Source: JBBQXY01 sp051004815 (lineage in GTDB: Bacteria; Chloroflexota; Ktedonobacteria; Ktedonobacterales; Ktedonobacteraceae). Taken from it: a stretch of 64,000 bases of DNA. This document shows positions 36,267 to 44,724 of this stretch, in pieces. Location: positions 23,153 to 87,152 of the forward strand of contig JBPCJY010000085.1 in assembly GCA_051004815.1 (NCBI GenBank). Reading direction: 5' to 3'. Position numbers and translations under genes: made by a program. Each line of letters starts with the position of its first letter. The first letter of the stretch is position 1. The notes beneath the pieces were generated by a model. It saw only the letters and a list, made by a program, of their open reading frames with translations. It searched no databases and had not been told where the DNA came from.

Positions 36267-36791
36267 ATGGATGTACGGATATTGACAGAGGCAGATGCGG
36301 AAGCATTTTGGAACTTTCGACTACGCGCCTTGCGCGACCATCCAGAGTCGTTTGGCGCGTCCTATGAAGAGATACTGGAGCGTGGTATCGCGGGTGTCGC
36401 TCAGGGGTTACGGAGAAAAGAAGTGGCTACGGATAATGTCACTTTTGGTGCGTTCGATACGTCTGCGGGGACGCTGGTGGGTATCGCGGGCTTCCACCGC
36501 GAGGAACAGATAAAAAGACAGCACAAGGGCGTCATTTGGGGTATGTACGTGCCACAAGAGTTGCGCGGCAAAGGTATTGGCAAGGCATTACTACAGGCCG
36601 CTATTGCGTACGCGAAAACGCTGCCGGGTGTCGAACAGATTAATCTGAACGTGGTACTGATCAACAAAGAGGCGCGTCAGCTCTTCCTTTCGCAGGGTTT
36701 CGAGACCTATGGGTTGGAACGTCACGCTTTGAAACTGCATGATCGCTATTTCGATCAGGAACATATGGCCTTGCGCCTACCTACTCCGTAG
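36267..36791 (+). CDS. GNAT family N-acetyltransferase
   Basis: 174 residues from ATG 36267 (GAGG 9 bases before). Starts MDVRILTEADAEAFWNFRLR; the acetyl-CoA loop is VPQELRGKGIGKALLQAAIA, and the family end NKEARQLFLSQGFETYGLER is present. Substrate unknown. Confidence 0.9.
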   Translation: MDVRILTEADAEAFWNFRLRALRDHPESFGASYEEILERGIAGVAQGLRRKEVATDNVTFGAFDTSAGTLVGIAGFHREEQIKRQHKGVIWGMYVPQELRGKGIGKALLQAAIAYAKTLPGVEQINLNVVLINKEARQLFLSQGFETYGLERHALKLHDRYFDQEHMALRLPTP

Positions 36792-36847
36792 GCTATGTAG
36801 TGGTTGGGCAGTCGTACACCTCGCCAATTGATTGGCCACCGGGATGC

Positions 36848-36864
36848 GGGCCGATCAATCGGCG
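36848..36864. repeat. Repeat C copy 1
   Basis: GGGCCGATCAATCGGCG with palindromic centre CCGAT-CA-ATCGG; the same 17 bases are at 41430-41446, with similar flanks (TGG..GCGAT). In the 414-base gap between the GNAT and tetR genes, where direct repeats of TTTTCACATCCCCCC (36917-36955) also occur; no gene is seen there. Confidence 0.7.
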
Positions 36865-36960
36865 ATGGGCGCGATAAATCGGCCCCTACAGGCCATTCAT
36901 ATATCCCTTTGCTCGTTTTCACATCCCCCCTTTGTCCCCTTTTTCACATCCCCCCTTGTC

Positions 36961-37113
36961 CTGAAATCCACCCATAACTGGGGGCGTGCTCCAGAGGCGG
37001 GGCCTTTCGCACGGCGGTCATCCTGAGCGCAGCGAAGGATCAGGACGAAGCCCGCGAGAGATCCTTCGCTGCGCTCAGGATGACAATGGCAGCGAGATAT
37101 GGGTGGATCTCAG
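36961..37113. repeat. Nested inverted-repeat element (type 1)
   Basis: Outer arms CTGAAATCCACCCATA (36961-36976) and its near-perfect complement (37098-37113, one mismatch) enclose inner arms 37018-37041 / 37060-37083 built on GAGCGCAGCGAAGGATC, separated by 18 bases. Same inner core as at 41515-41587 and 53468-53539 but different outer arms. MITE-like; target duplication not clear. Confidence 0.75.
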
Positions 37114-37125
37114 CCCTTTGCCCCC

Positions 37126-37182
37126 TTGACAGTTGAGCTATCATTAGGTATACTTCCTATAAGTAAACCGGCGGTCGGTTTA
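37126..37182 (+). promoter_or_regulatory. Consensus promoter and TetR operator
   Basis: TTGACA (37126-37131), 17-base spacer, TATACT (37149-37154), followed at 37164-37182 by the palindrome TAAACCG-GCGGT-CGGTTTA. Operator position just after the start site fits autorepression by the TetR protein encoded next. Confidence 0.8.
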
Positions 37183-37205
37183 TTGGCGGAAAAGAAGGAG
37201 CAGGC

Positions 37206-37907
37206 ATGGCTCGCGTTGTCAAAGAAGAAGAATATGTAGTGAAACGCAACGAAATCCTCGCTGTAGCCCAACGGCTCGTGTATACCAAAGGCTATGAGCA
37301 GATGACCATCCAGGATATGTTGGATGACCTCCAGATTTCCAAAGGAGCGTTCTATCACTACTTTGGCTCGAAACAAGAGTTGCTGGAAGCGTTGATCGAA
37401 GGTATGCTAAACGAGATGGAAAAGCTTTTCATCCCCATTGTGCATGATGCTCATCTTTCAGCCCTCGAAAAATTCCAGAGCTTCTTTGATACGCTCGCCC
37501 GTTGGAAAACCGCACAGAAAACTTTTCTTTTGACGTTGCTGCGCGTCTGGTTCGCGGACGATAACGCCATTGTCCGTCAGAAAGTGCGTGCAATGGTGCT
37601 CAAACACCTCACGCCTCTATTGGCGGTGATCATTAGTCAAGGTGTCCAGGAAGGAGTCATGACAACATCCTATCCTGACCAGGTTGGCGAAGTCATCATG
37701 TCTCTTTTGCAGGACCTCTCGGATACCCTTGGCAGGCTGCTACTCTCGTTTGAGCCGAGTAGCGACGCCTGGCACCACGTCAAAAGCACAGTCGGGGCCT
37801 ATATCGATGCGCTTGAGCGTATTCTAGGAGCATCCACAGGTTCTTTGCCTTTCGTTGACGATAAAACACTGAAGGAGTGGTTTGACGCAGCGGGAGATAA
37901 CGCATAA
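37206..37907 (+). CDS. TetR/AcrR family regulator of the adjacent ABC transporter
   Basis: 233 residues. HTH: KRNEILAVAQRLVYTKGYEQ, MTIQDMLDDLQISKGAFYHY, FGSKQELLEALIEG. The C-terminal ligand domain is unassigned. Operon with an ABC ATPase and a permease (spacing 24 bases then overlap), so it probably senses the transported compound. RBS AAGGAGCAGG. Confidence 0.92.
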   Translation: MARVVKEEEYVVKRNEILAVAQRLVYTKGYEQMTIQDMLDDLQISKGAFYHYFGSKQELLEALIEGMLNEMEKLFIPIVHDAHLSALEKFQSFFDTLARWKTAQKTFLLTLLRVWFADDNAIVRQKVRAMVLKHLTPLLAVIISQGVQEGVMTTSYPDQVGEVIMSLLQDLSDTLGRLLLSFEPSSDAWHHVKSTVGAYIDALERILGASTGSLPFVDDKTLKEWFDAAGDNA

Positions 37908-37931
37908 GTCTGTTCTGAAGGAGAAAAACCG

Positions 37932-38849
37932 ATGTCTACGATCATTCAAACCAACACGCTTACCAAAAGCTATGGCAGGAGCCGAGGCATCATCGATGTG
38001 ACCTTCGCGATTGAAGAGGGCGAGGTTTTCGGCTTTCTGGGTCCTAACGGCGCGGGCAAGACCACGACGATGCGCGTGCTGATGGGTTTGTTGAGTCCAA
38101 GCGGTGGCAGTGCTACCGTTGGCGGACTTGATTGCTGGAAAGAGTCCACCGAGGTAAAGAAGCTGGTCGGCTATCTGCCTGGCGAGTTCACCTTCGATTC
38201 CGGCATGCGTGGCGCACAGATCATAGAGTACCTGGGCCATCTGCGCGGCGGTGTAGATCAGACCTATGTACGCACTTTAGTGGAGCGACTGGACTTCGAT
38301 CCCACCAGGCGTTTCCGCGAATATTCGCGCGGAAATAAGCAGAAGCTTGGTCTCGTACAAGCCTTTATGCACAAACCACGCTTGCTGATTCTCGATGAGC
38401 CGACCAGCGGGCTTGATCCGCTGAACCAGCAAGAATTCTATAAACTGGCAGCCGAGGTACATGCTCAGGGTTGCACCATCTTCCTCTCCTCGCACATCCT
38501 GCCAGAGGTAGAGCACACCTGCGACCGTGTTGCGATCATTCGCGAAGGACGACTGGTCAAAATCGACCATGTTTCGGCCCTGAAAGACATCCACCAGCAT
38601 GATATAGAGATCAGTTTCGCCAACCCAGCCTCCGCGGAATGGTTCAAAAATGTCGCTGGCGTGGTCAGTGTAGCTCAAGGTGCGGAGGCGCGTACACTGC
38701 AATTAAATGTACAGGGCGCATTGACAGAGATTATTCAAATCGCAGGCCAACATAGCGCGACCAATATTACTACACACGAGCCGTCATTGGAAGAAGTCTT
38801 CCTGCGCTTCTACGAGCCGGAGAAGTCATCATCAGGCGTCCTTGCCTGA
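37932..38849 (+). CDS. ABC transporter ATPase (ABC-2 / drug efflux type)
   Basis: 305 residues. Walker A GFLGPNGAGKTTTMRVLMGL, signature EYSRGNKQKLGLVQAFMHKP (variant YSRGNKQ), Walker B LLILDEPTSGLDPLNQQEF, switch His in TIFLSSHILPEVE. C-terminal extension as in DrrA/NatA-type exporters (LEEVFLRFYEP). Powers the permease encoded next. Confidence 0.95.
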   Translation: MSTIIQTNTLTKSYGRSRGIIDVTFAIEEGEVFGFLGPNGAGKTTTMRVLMGLLSPSGGSATVGGLDCWKESTEVKKLVGYLPGEFTFDSGMRGAQIIEYLGHLRGGVDQTYVRTLVERLDFDPTRRFREYSRGNKQKLGLVQAFMHKPRLLILDEPTSGLDPLNQQEFYKLAAEVHAQGCTIFLSSHILPEVEHTCDRVAIIREGRLVKIDHVSALKDIHQHDIEISFANPASAEWFKNVAGVVSVAQGAEARTLQLNVQGALTEIIQIAGQHSATNITTHEPSLEEVFLRFYEPEKSSSGVLA

Positions 38850-38862
38850 TAGGAGGTGTTTT

Positions 38863-40494
38863 ATGTTTCGCGCCATTTGGAGTAAATCGCTCAGAGATTC
38901 TCGGGTGCCCATCCTGTGCTGGGGCATCGGACTGGGTTTACTCATGCTTGTGGGATTCGCAACGGCCACGCCGGTTTTACTGACGAGCTATGCCGTCCTC
39001 GCGCCACTCTTCCGCTTTCTTGGCGATGTCGTCGCTGTTCAGACACCGGAAGGATATATCACCTTTCGTTACTTGGGAGCAACCTTGCCGGTCCTACTCA
39101 GCTTCTGGCTTATCATGGCTGGTGCTAGCATGCTGCGCGGGGAGGAGGAACGTGGCACCCTCGATGTCCTGCTCGCCACTCCGCAGCCACGCCCTCGGCT
39201 TCTTCTAGAGAAGCTCGGTGCGCTGATGATCTCTCTGCTCTTGGTCGCCGTTTTAGTAGCGCTGGGTGCTGTGGCAGGCGAAGCTACTCTTAAGCATATT
39301 GATGTAGTCAGGGCATTGTTGATGGGACTGAACCTAAGCCTACTGGCGTTCTTCTTTGGTTTAGTGGCTCTGCTGATCTCTCAATTTACTGTCAGTCGCG
39401 GCGCGGCAATAGGCGTAGCAAGTGCTGTGCTGCTTGTAACCTTGCTCCTCGATGTCTTTGGGCGTGAGGCCAATGGTGGTTGGTACCAGTACCTCTCGCC
39501 GTTCTTTTATTACAATCTCAACAAACCTCTCATTCCTAGCTACCAAGGTCATCCGTTGGCAGCACTGCTCCTGGCAGGTCTCTGCCTACTCCTCGCGGCT
39601 CTCAGTTTCGTCCTCTTCATCAGGCGCGATATTGGTAGAGCAGTATACTCGTCGCAGCGCAAGCCATCCAACGACACACTTCAGGCAATACGCAGCCTGA
39701 AGCAAGCCGACCGCGCTATCTCAACGCGTGCCGTGAGCTTGCACACACTCGTCACTCAGGGCTGGTCCATCTTCTGGTGGCTGTTCGCTATGGTGCTCTT
39801 TAGTGCCTATATCCCGGTAATTATTCCCGGCATCCAGAAACCGTTCTATAGTATCGTGCGTGGGACACCATGGCTGCAAAAACTCTTCTTTGACACACCG
39901 ACCAGTACCAACTCAGGACTGCTGGGTACGTTAATCTTCACCTTCATGCCAGCGCTGGTCGTGATCTTTGCACTAACATCGGCACTCCCATGGTCCGCGG
40001 ACCTGGAAAGTGGACGCCAGGAACTGATTTTCAGTACCCCAAATTCGCGGTCACGAGTCCTGCTGGAACGCTTCGGCGTGACTTTCCTCGTAGTCCTGCT
40101 GGCCCCTATCCTGACCTGGCTCGCTCTCGTTATCGGAGCATACATCACCAACCTGAACATCGATCAGGGTAGGATAGCTGCCGCTAGTTTCAGCATGCTC
40201 CCACCAGCACTGATTACCATGGGCTTGGTCTACGCCTTTGCTGGACGTTTGCGCCATGCCGCCGTGTTAGGTATCCTGACCGCGTACCTCGTTCTGGCCT
40301 TCCTGGAAGAATCGATTGAAGGAGCGGTGCAAATACCTACCTGGGTTATGTCGCTCTCCATCTTCCACTTGTATGGCAACCCGATTTTCCTGGGCATGAA
40401 CTGGGGCAACTTCCTGGGCATGATTGGTGTAGGCATTGCCCTGCTGCTCATTGGCCTGCTCCAGTTCCGCTCTGTCGATATCGGGAAGGGCTAG
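38863..40494 (+). CDS. ABC-2 type permease (two-domain)
   Basis: 543 residues from ATG 38863 (AGGAGG 7 bases before). About twelve membrane helices in two similar halves, each with a motif like GEEERGTLDVLLATPQPRPR and ADLESGRQELIFSTPNSRSR (the cytoplasmic coupling segment). So it can form the whole channel without a second permease. Probably an exporter of a hydrophobic compound. Last gene of a TetR-ATPase-permease operon. Confidence 0.9.
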   Translation: MFRAIWSKSLRDSRVPILCWGIGLGLLMLVGFATATPVLLTSYAVLAPLFRFLGDVVAVQTPEGYITFRYLGATLPVLLSFWLIMAGASMLRGEEERGTLDVLLATPQPRPRLLLEKLGALMISLLLVAVLVALGAVAGEATLKHIDVVRALLMGLNLSLLAFFFGLVALLISQFTVSRGAAIGVASAVLLVTLLLDVFGREANGGWYQYLSPFFYYNLNKPLIPSYQGHPLAALLLAGLCLLLAALSFVLFIRRDIGRAVYSSQRKPSNDTLQAIRSLKQADRAISTRAVSLHTLVTQGWSIFWWLFAMVLFSAYIPVIIPGIQKPFYSIVRGTPWLQKLFFDTPTSTNSGLLGTLIFTFMPALVVIFALTSALPWSADLESGRQELIFSTPNSRSRVLLERFGVTFLVVLLAPILTWLALVIGAYITNLNIDQGRIAAASFSMLPPALITMGLVYAFAGRLRHAAVLGILTAYLVLAFLEESIEGAVQIPTWVMSLSIFHLYGNPIFLGMNWGNFLGMIGVGIALLLIGLLQFRSVDIGKG

Positions 40495-40504
40495 AAGACA
40501 CAAA

Positions 40505-41356
40505 TTAGGTTGTTGGCAAATCGCGCCGATTGAAGATTATCAGTCCCGCGATCCCACATACCAGCCCTGCGCTAACCAGTACGGCGGGATACCAGGTGGT
40601 GATAGAGTGTTCGGCAAGGGCCTGGATGCCCTGGGTATAGTAGAGCGGCTCGATTTTTAACATCCAGGTCAGTTTATCGGAGAGTGTGCCGACTGTGTTC
40701 ATCAGGTAGGCTAGAGCAATAATACCAATTGCTGCGCCGCCAGCCGCACGGCTGGCGGTGATGAAGGACCCGAAGAGCATACCAATGCCACTGGCCATGA
40801 ACATGAGTGCCAGCTCAATCAATTCCGCGATGGCGAGCCAGCCCCAATCAATGTTGGCATTATGTACAAAGAGCGTGCAGATCCAGACCGATAGAGCTGT
40901 CGTCAAACTCAAAAAGATTGCGCCCAGGATTGCACTGAGCCAGAGTTCCAGGTAGTAGCGGGTGCGACTAATTGGGCGTGCCAACGCGAGGTCAATCGTT
41001 CCGTTCTCAATGGTGGCGGGCAGTGATGTGCCAGCCATATAGGCGATGATACCGCCCCAGATCAGTGCGTAAAGAGAGCTATAGAGTTCCAGCCCCAGGA
41101 GAGCGGAAAAACTGGAGACATCCTTGAGTTTTGCGCCGACCAGGCCTGCTACAGCATTCGAGGTCATGTACGCACTAAAATTCACGCTCGCTAACGTAGG
41201 ATACAGGAAACCGATTACCAATGCGATAAAAAAGATGTAGAAAGCACCGGCGGCTAACAGTGTTTTGCCGTTGGCAAAGGAGACCCTTGTAATTATCAAT
41301 GCGCGTGCGCGTTTTTTTGACGCGACGACGCTTTTTGAGATGGATGTTGCAGCCAT
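40505..41356 (-). CDS. ABC-2 type permease
   Basis: 283 residues, six helices. Coupling motif ATIENGTIDLALARPISRTR; starts with a basic cytoplasmic segment (SKSVVASKKRARALIITRVS). AAAGGA 9 bases before ATG. Convergent with the two-domain permease (10 bases between stops). Its ATPase and TetR lie upstream, separated by about 300 bases of inserted repeats. Confidence 0.88.
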   Translation of the reverse strand: MAATSISKSVVASKKRARALIITRVSFANGKTLLAAGAFYIFFIALVIGFLYPTLASVNFSAYMTSNAVAGLVGAKLKDVSSFSALLGLELYSSLYALIWGGIIAYMAGTSLPATIENGTIDLALARPISRTRYYLELWLSAILGAIFLSLTTALSVWICTLFVHNANIDWGWLAIAELIELALMFMASGIGMLFGSFITASRAAGGAAIGIIALAYLMNTVGTLSDKLTWMLKIEPLYYTQGIQALAEHSITTWYPAVLVSAGLVCGIAGLIIFNRRDLPTT

Positions 41357-41429
41357 GTTCGATTTTCCTTTCGGATGTAATGATGAGATTTAACACGTTC
41401 CTGGTGGATATGATATCCGCCAACGGGAC

Positions 41430-41446
41430 GGGCCGATCAATCGGCG
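41430..41446. repeat. Repeat C copy 2
   Basis: Exact 17-base match to 36848-36864 (GGGCCGATCAATCGGCG). Immediately followed by the interrupted repeat B copy. Confidence 0.7.
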
Positions 41447-41476
41447 GTGGCGGCGATTATTACCTGCCCCCCAGGC

Positions 41477-41633
41477 CTTTCACTCGTAGGTTTTTTGAAA
41501 CGCGCTGATCTCGCCTGTCATTCTGAGCGCAGCGAAGAATCTCTCGTCGGCCAGCGCGCAGATTCTTCGCTGCGCTCAGAATGACAGCTTCCACCTCGCT
41601 GATGCCTTTCCTAAAAAACCTACGAGTGAAAAG
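41477..41633. mobile_element. 157-bp MITE-like element inside repeat B
   Basis: Terminal inverted repeats CTTTCACTCGTAGGTTTTTT (left) and the complement of CTTTTCACTCGTAGGTTTTT (right). Inside, a second inverted repeat (41515-41542 / 41560-41587, 28-base arms, core CTTCGCTGCGCTCAG). Flanked on both sides by CCCCCCAGGC (41467-41476 and 41634-41643), a 10-base target duplication. Removing the element and one duplicate restores ATTACCTGCCCCCCAGGCAG-GGTGCG, i.e. repeat B as seen intact at 12900 and 30924. It splits the ATPase-permease operon and encodes no protein. Confidence 0.85.
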
Positions 41634-41655
41634 CCCCCCAGGCAGGGTGCGCGCC

Positions 41656-42585
41656 CTACACTGATATTTGAGATGTTTCGACCGCTGGATTTTCATAGAA
41701 CTTCAGGAACACTTCTTCCAGGGGAGCTTCTTCAGCTTGTAGGCGCAGCACTTCGTGTTGGCTGAGTGCCTTGATGAGCGCGTCCATGCTGCCACTTACA
41801 TTGAAATGGTAGGTCTGGTTGCCTGGTTGCCTGGTTGTTACATTGCTTACTCCTGGCATACGTTCCAGTTCGTCTACGCTAACGGCATCGCCAAAATCAA
41901 CGGTCACACGTTGACCAGCTTTCTGGCGCAGCTTCTCTACCTCTTCGATGGTGACGATTTCACCTTGCCGAATGACCGCGACGCGCCGACAGACCTTCTC
42001 GACATCGCTCATGATGTGCGAACTCATGAAAATGGTCTTGCCGCGCTCCTGTTCTTGCAGCAGGAACTCGTTGAAGGTGCGTTGCAAGAGTGGATCAAGG
42101 CCGGAAGTTGGCTCGTCCAGGATAAGGACCGCGGGGTCGCACATAAAGGCCAGCACGATGCCGATCTTCTGGCGCATGCCTTTGGAATAGCTCTTCAATG
42201 GTCGCTTCATCTCTACATCGAAGCGTTTCACCAGATCGTCCAGCAACACGGGTGTGAGACCTTGCAAGCGTGAGAAGTAGTTGATGATCTGCTTGCCAGT
42301 CATCTGTCCTGGGAGGCGCACGTCGCCGGGCAGGTAGCCGATGTGCTGATGGAGTGCCATCTTGTCGCGCTGCGTATCTAAACCTAGCACGCGAATTGTG
42401 CCGGAGGTAGGGCGAATGACATCAAGCATGCAGCGAATAGTGGTGGTTTTGCCCGCGCCGTTTGGCCCCAGGAAGCCGAAGATTTCGCCCTGCTCTACGC
42501 GTATTGAGATGCCTTTGACGGCCTGCACCTGTCCATATGCTTTGTGGAAATTATCAATTATAATCACTGGCTCTTGCGTTGTCAT
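41656..42585 (-). CDS. ABC transporter ATPase (ABC-2 type)
   Basis: 309 residues. Walker A GFLGPNGAGKTTTIRCMLDV, signature SYSKGMRQKIGIVLAFMCDP, Walker B VLILDEPTSGLDPLLQRTF, switch His TIFMSSHIMSDVE, and a C-terminal end PLEEVFLKFYE like the other ATPase in the window. Start overlaps the upstream TetR stop (ATGA). Serves the permease on the far side of the MITE. Confidence 0.95.
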   Translation of the reverse strand: MTTQEPVIIIDNFHKAYGQVQAVKGISIRVEQGEIFGFLGPNGAGKTTTIRCMLDVIRPTSGTIRVLGLDTQRDKMALHQHIGYLPGDVRLPGQMTGKQIINYFSRLQGLTPVLLDDLVKRFDVEMKRPLKSYSKGMRQKIGIVLAFMCDPAVLILDEPTSGLDPLLQRTFNEFLLQEQERGKTIFMSSHIMSDVEKVCRRVAVIRQGEIVTIEEVEKLRQKAGQRVTVDFGDAVSVDELERMPGVSNVTTRQPGNQTYHFNVSGSMDALIKALSQHEVLRLQAEEAPLEEVFLKFYENPAVETSQISV

Positions 42586-43337
42586 GATGTGACCTCCTCA
42601 TTTTGCATTTCCTTTTTCCGTGTTTCTACAGCTTGCTGTATGAACGATGAGAACGCGTTAGTGATGGCCTGTTGCTTGTCAATATCTGCCGCTGTTCGCT
42701 CCACAACACTTGTCTCGAGCGTGAGTCGAATTGACTCGGCTGTCATGTGCGCAATTTCTTCATCGGAATAGACAAAGTCAGCAGGCATCCATTGATTAAT
42801 CATCAGAAACCCCATAGTAATAGCACTGAGTCTGTATATGTGTTCTTGTATGTCGATGTCAGTGCGGATAGCTCCTTGTTCACGCATGTATGTCAGAAAG
42901 TCTCGAAAGCCCCCCATACGTTCGGGAAATGACGCGCTACTGTAATCTTTGCGTGCCAGTTCACCCAGCATGTTGCTGTCCATCAGTAGCATCGCTTTCG
43001 CCAAGGGGCTTTTCAGCGTAGCCAGCATGGAATGTTTAATCATGGTATATAGCGTCATCCCTTCGGGATCGTTGGCGATGCGCTGGCGAACATCCTCCAC
43101 CAGTCGCATATCCTCGCGTGCCAAAAGCGTCCAGAAAAGATCGTCGCGCGTTTTCCAATGCAGGTAGACAGTTCCCTTAGCGACGCCAGCCTGCCGGGCA
43201 ATATCGTCAATCGTCGTTTTGTTATATCCCCAGCGCATGATGAGTTCAGCCGCGGCGTCCAGAATCCTATCCGCACGCTGCTCTCGCTTCGAGCGTTCCT
43301 CAATTTGACCTCGTTCTCCTTTGCGTTGGCTTGCCAA
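42582..43337 (-). CDS. TetR/AcrR family regulator
   Basis: 251 residues assuming the TTG at 43337, which stands 8 bases after GGAGG; no in-frame ATG exists nearby (the ATG after the RBS is in another frame). HTH: RILDAAAELIMRWGYNKTTI, DDIARQAGVAKGTVYLHWKT. First gene of the second TetR-ATPase-permease operon; a large palindrome lies over its upstream region. Confidence 0.88.
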   Translation of the reverse strand: MASQRKGERGQIEERSKREQRADRILDAAAELIMRWGYNKTTIDDIARQAGVAKGTVYLHWKTRDDLFWTLLAREDMRLVEDVRQRIANDPEGMTLYTMIKHSMLATLKSPLAKAMLLMDSNMLGELARKDYSSASFPERMGGFRDFLTYMREQGAIRTDIDIQEHIYRLSAITMGFLMINQWMPADFVYSDEEIAHMTAESIRLTLETSVVERTAADIDKQQAITNAFSSFIQQAVETRKKEMQNEEVTS

Positions 43338-43367
43338 TACATGCCCCTCCCTATTATTGTGACTAGA

Positions 43368-43439
43368 TGACCAGATAGGCAAAGTGACTAAATCCGCTTA
43401 TCTGGTCATATTTTTAACTGATTTTATGATAAAAGTCAA
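43368..43439 (-). promoter_or_regulatory. Promoter and wide operator of the second TetR-ABC operon
   Basis: On the minus strand TTGACT (43434-43439), 17-base spacer, weak TAAAAA (43411-43416). Directly downstream, inverted repeat ATGACCAGATA (43367-43377) / TATCTGGTCAT (43399-43409) with a 21-base centre. It fits a TetR operator near the start site. Confidence 0.65.
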
Positions 43440-43473
43440 GGGTAATTACCTACTGCACATGTAAATGGAAAGA

Positions 43474-44232
43474 TTAGTTCTTCATTGCCATTTGTTCAAA
43501 GGCCGCCGTTGCTTCTGCGGCAGTAGGGACGTTGAGCACATTCTCTTCAGCAAAGTCTTGAGCATGAGGATAGCCACTTTCCCGCACCTGCTGCGCTGCT
43601 GTTTCTATGTCATACATTGTCCTGCGAAACTCGCTGCCTTCCGGCCCTAGCAACAGCCAGTATGCACCTGGGGAGTCAGCGTAAGGCATTCCAACGCTAC
43701 CCGCGTTAAGAATGTGTTTCCTTCCCACGCGCCGCTCAAACTGAATATGTGTGTGTCCACAAACGACGATCTGCTGCTTTATATCAGTGAAGATGATGTT
43801 GAGTCGTTCCTGTGGGGTGATGGGGGTAAATATTTCCTCGTCGCTGCGCGGCGTGGCATGGCAAAACAGGACGTCGCCTAGACCCTCAATGTGGAGTGTT
43901 ATCTGCTCTGGGAGGTGCGCCAGAAAATCTCGCTGGGGTCGCTCTATCTGCTGGGCAACCCAGCGTGTCCCCTCACGCACCTCCTCTGGTACTTTCAAAG
44001 TCAATGGAAGATCATCAAAGGCCGTCACCACCTCGCGATCTCCATTTCCTTGCAGAGCGTGTATCTGGTTCCCAAGTTGGCTCAGTCGTTCGAGTGTTTG
44101 CTTGGGCATTGGACCAGAAACAATATCTCCTCCAACAACAATCAGGTCTGGTCGCACGTCCTCAAGTTCCTTGAGAACGGCATTCAATGCTGGAAGGTTT
44201 CCATGGATATCATAGAGTGCTGCAACTTTCAT
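43474..44232 (-). CDS. Calcineurin-like metallophosphoesterase
   Basis: 252 residues. Metal-site motifs in order: ALYDIHGN, VVGGDIVSGP, LQGNGDREV, LFCHATPRSDEE, CGHTHIQFERRVG, then NAGSVGMPYADSPGAYWLLL. Resembles the YfcE/MJ0936-like group of cytoplasmic phosphodiesterases. Substrate unknown. Independent of its neighbours. Confidence 0.9.
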   Translation of the reverse strand: MKVAALYDIHGNLPALNAVLKELEDVRPDLIVVGGDIVSGPMPKQTLERLSQLGNQIHALQGNGDREVVTAFDDLPLTLKVPEEVREGTRWVAQQIERPQRDFLAHLPEQITLHIEGLGDVLFCHATPRSDEEIFTPITPQERLNIIFTDIKQQIVVCGHTHIQFERRVGRKHILNAGSVGMPYADSPGAYWLLLGPEGSEFRRTMYDIETAAQQVRESGYPHAQDFAEENVLNVPTAAEATAAFEQMAMKN

Positions 44233-44724
44233 TCTTCCGGTTCCTTTCTCGCTCTTCCTTGCTCTACTACTGACTTACTTACAGGATAGCAGACACAGAG
44301 CGTACAGGGAAGACAGTATCTATGCTTGTAGTATGTGCAACAGCCAAATTCAACTGCGCTCTCGAACTATCTGCATGCCTTGGAAGCAGCCATTAAGTGG
44401 ATAGACAGGTCAAGCAGCGAGACAAGAGCATGAGTAAAGGGCTAGACACGCCTCTGGCAGACATAGATCATCGAGCGAGAAGTGGCGGTCGGAGGTTCTT
44501 GTTGCCAAATTCCGTAACAGGAGCGAATGTGAAGACCATTGTAGAAGAGCAAGGCTTCCATCTCTTGGGGAAATGAGGGCTTTCTGGGCAAGCGAATGAA
44601 AGATATACGTCCGAAAAACGAAGTTTTAAACTATACGTCAATTGAAAGTTGCTTGCGAGCTGAAAGCCCACAAGCAACGCCATTCTTTCTATTGAATGAT
44701 ATCGTGGCCTACTTAAAATCCGCG
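44233..44724. other. Intergenic stretch, no convincing gene
   Basis: About 490 bases with only short frames lacking ribosome sites. GTTGCTTG (44648-44655) and CAAGCAAC (44671-44678) form a small hairpin downstream of the ferritin-like gene and may terminate it. No tRNA or known element recognised. Confidence 0.4.

Noticed and set aside
42949..43342. Frame starting at the ATG right after the GGAGG of the second tetR
   Set aside because: It is in another phase and gives no HTH; the true tetR frame starts at the TTG two codons away.
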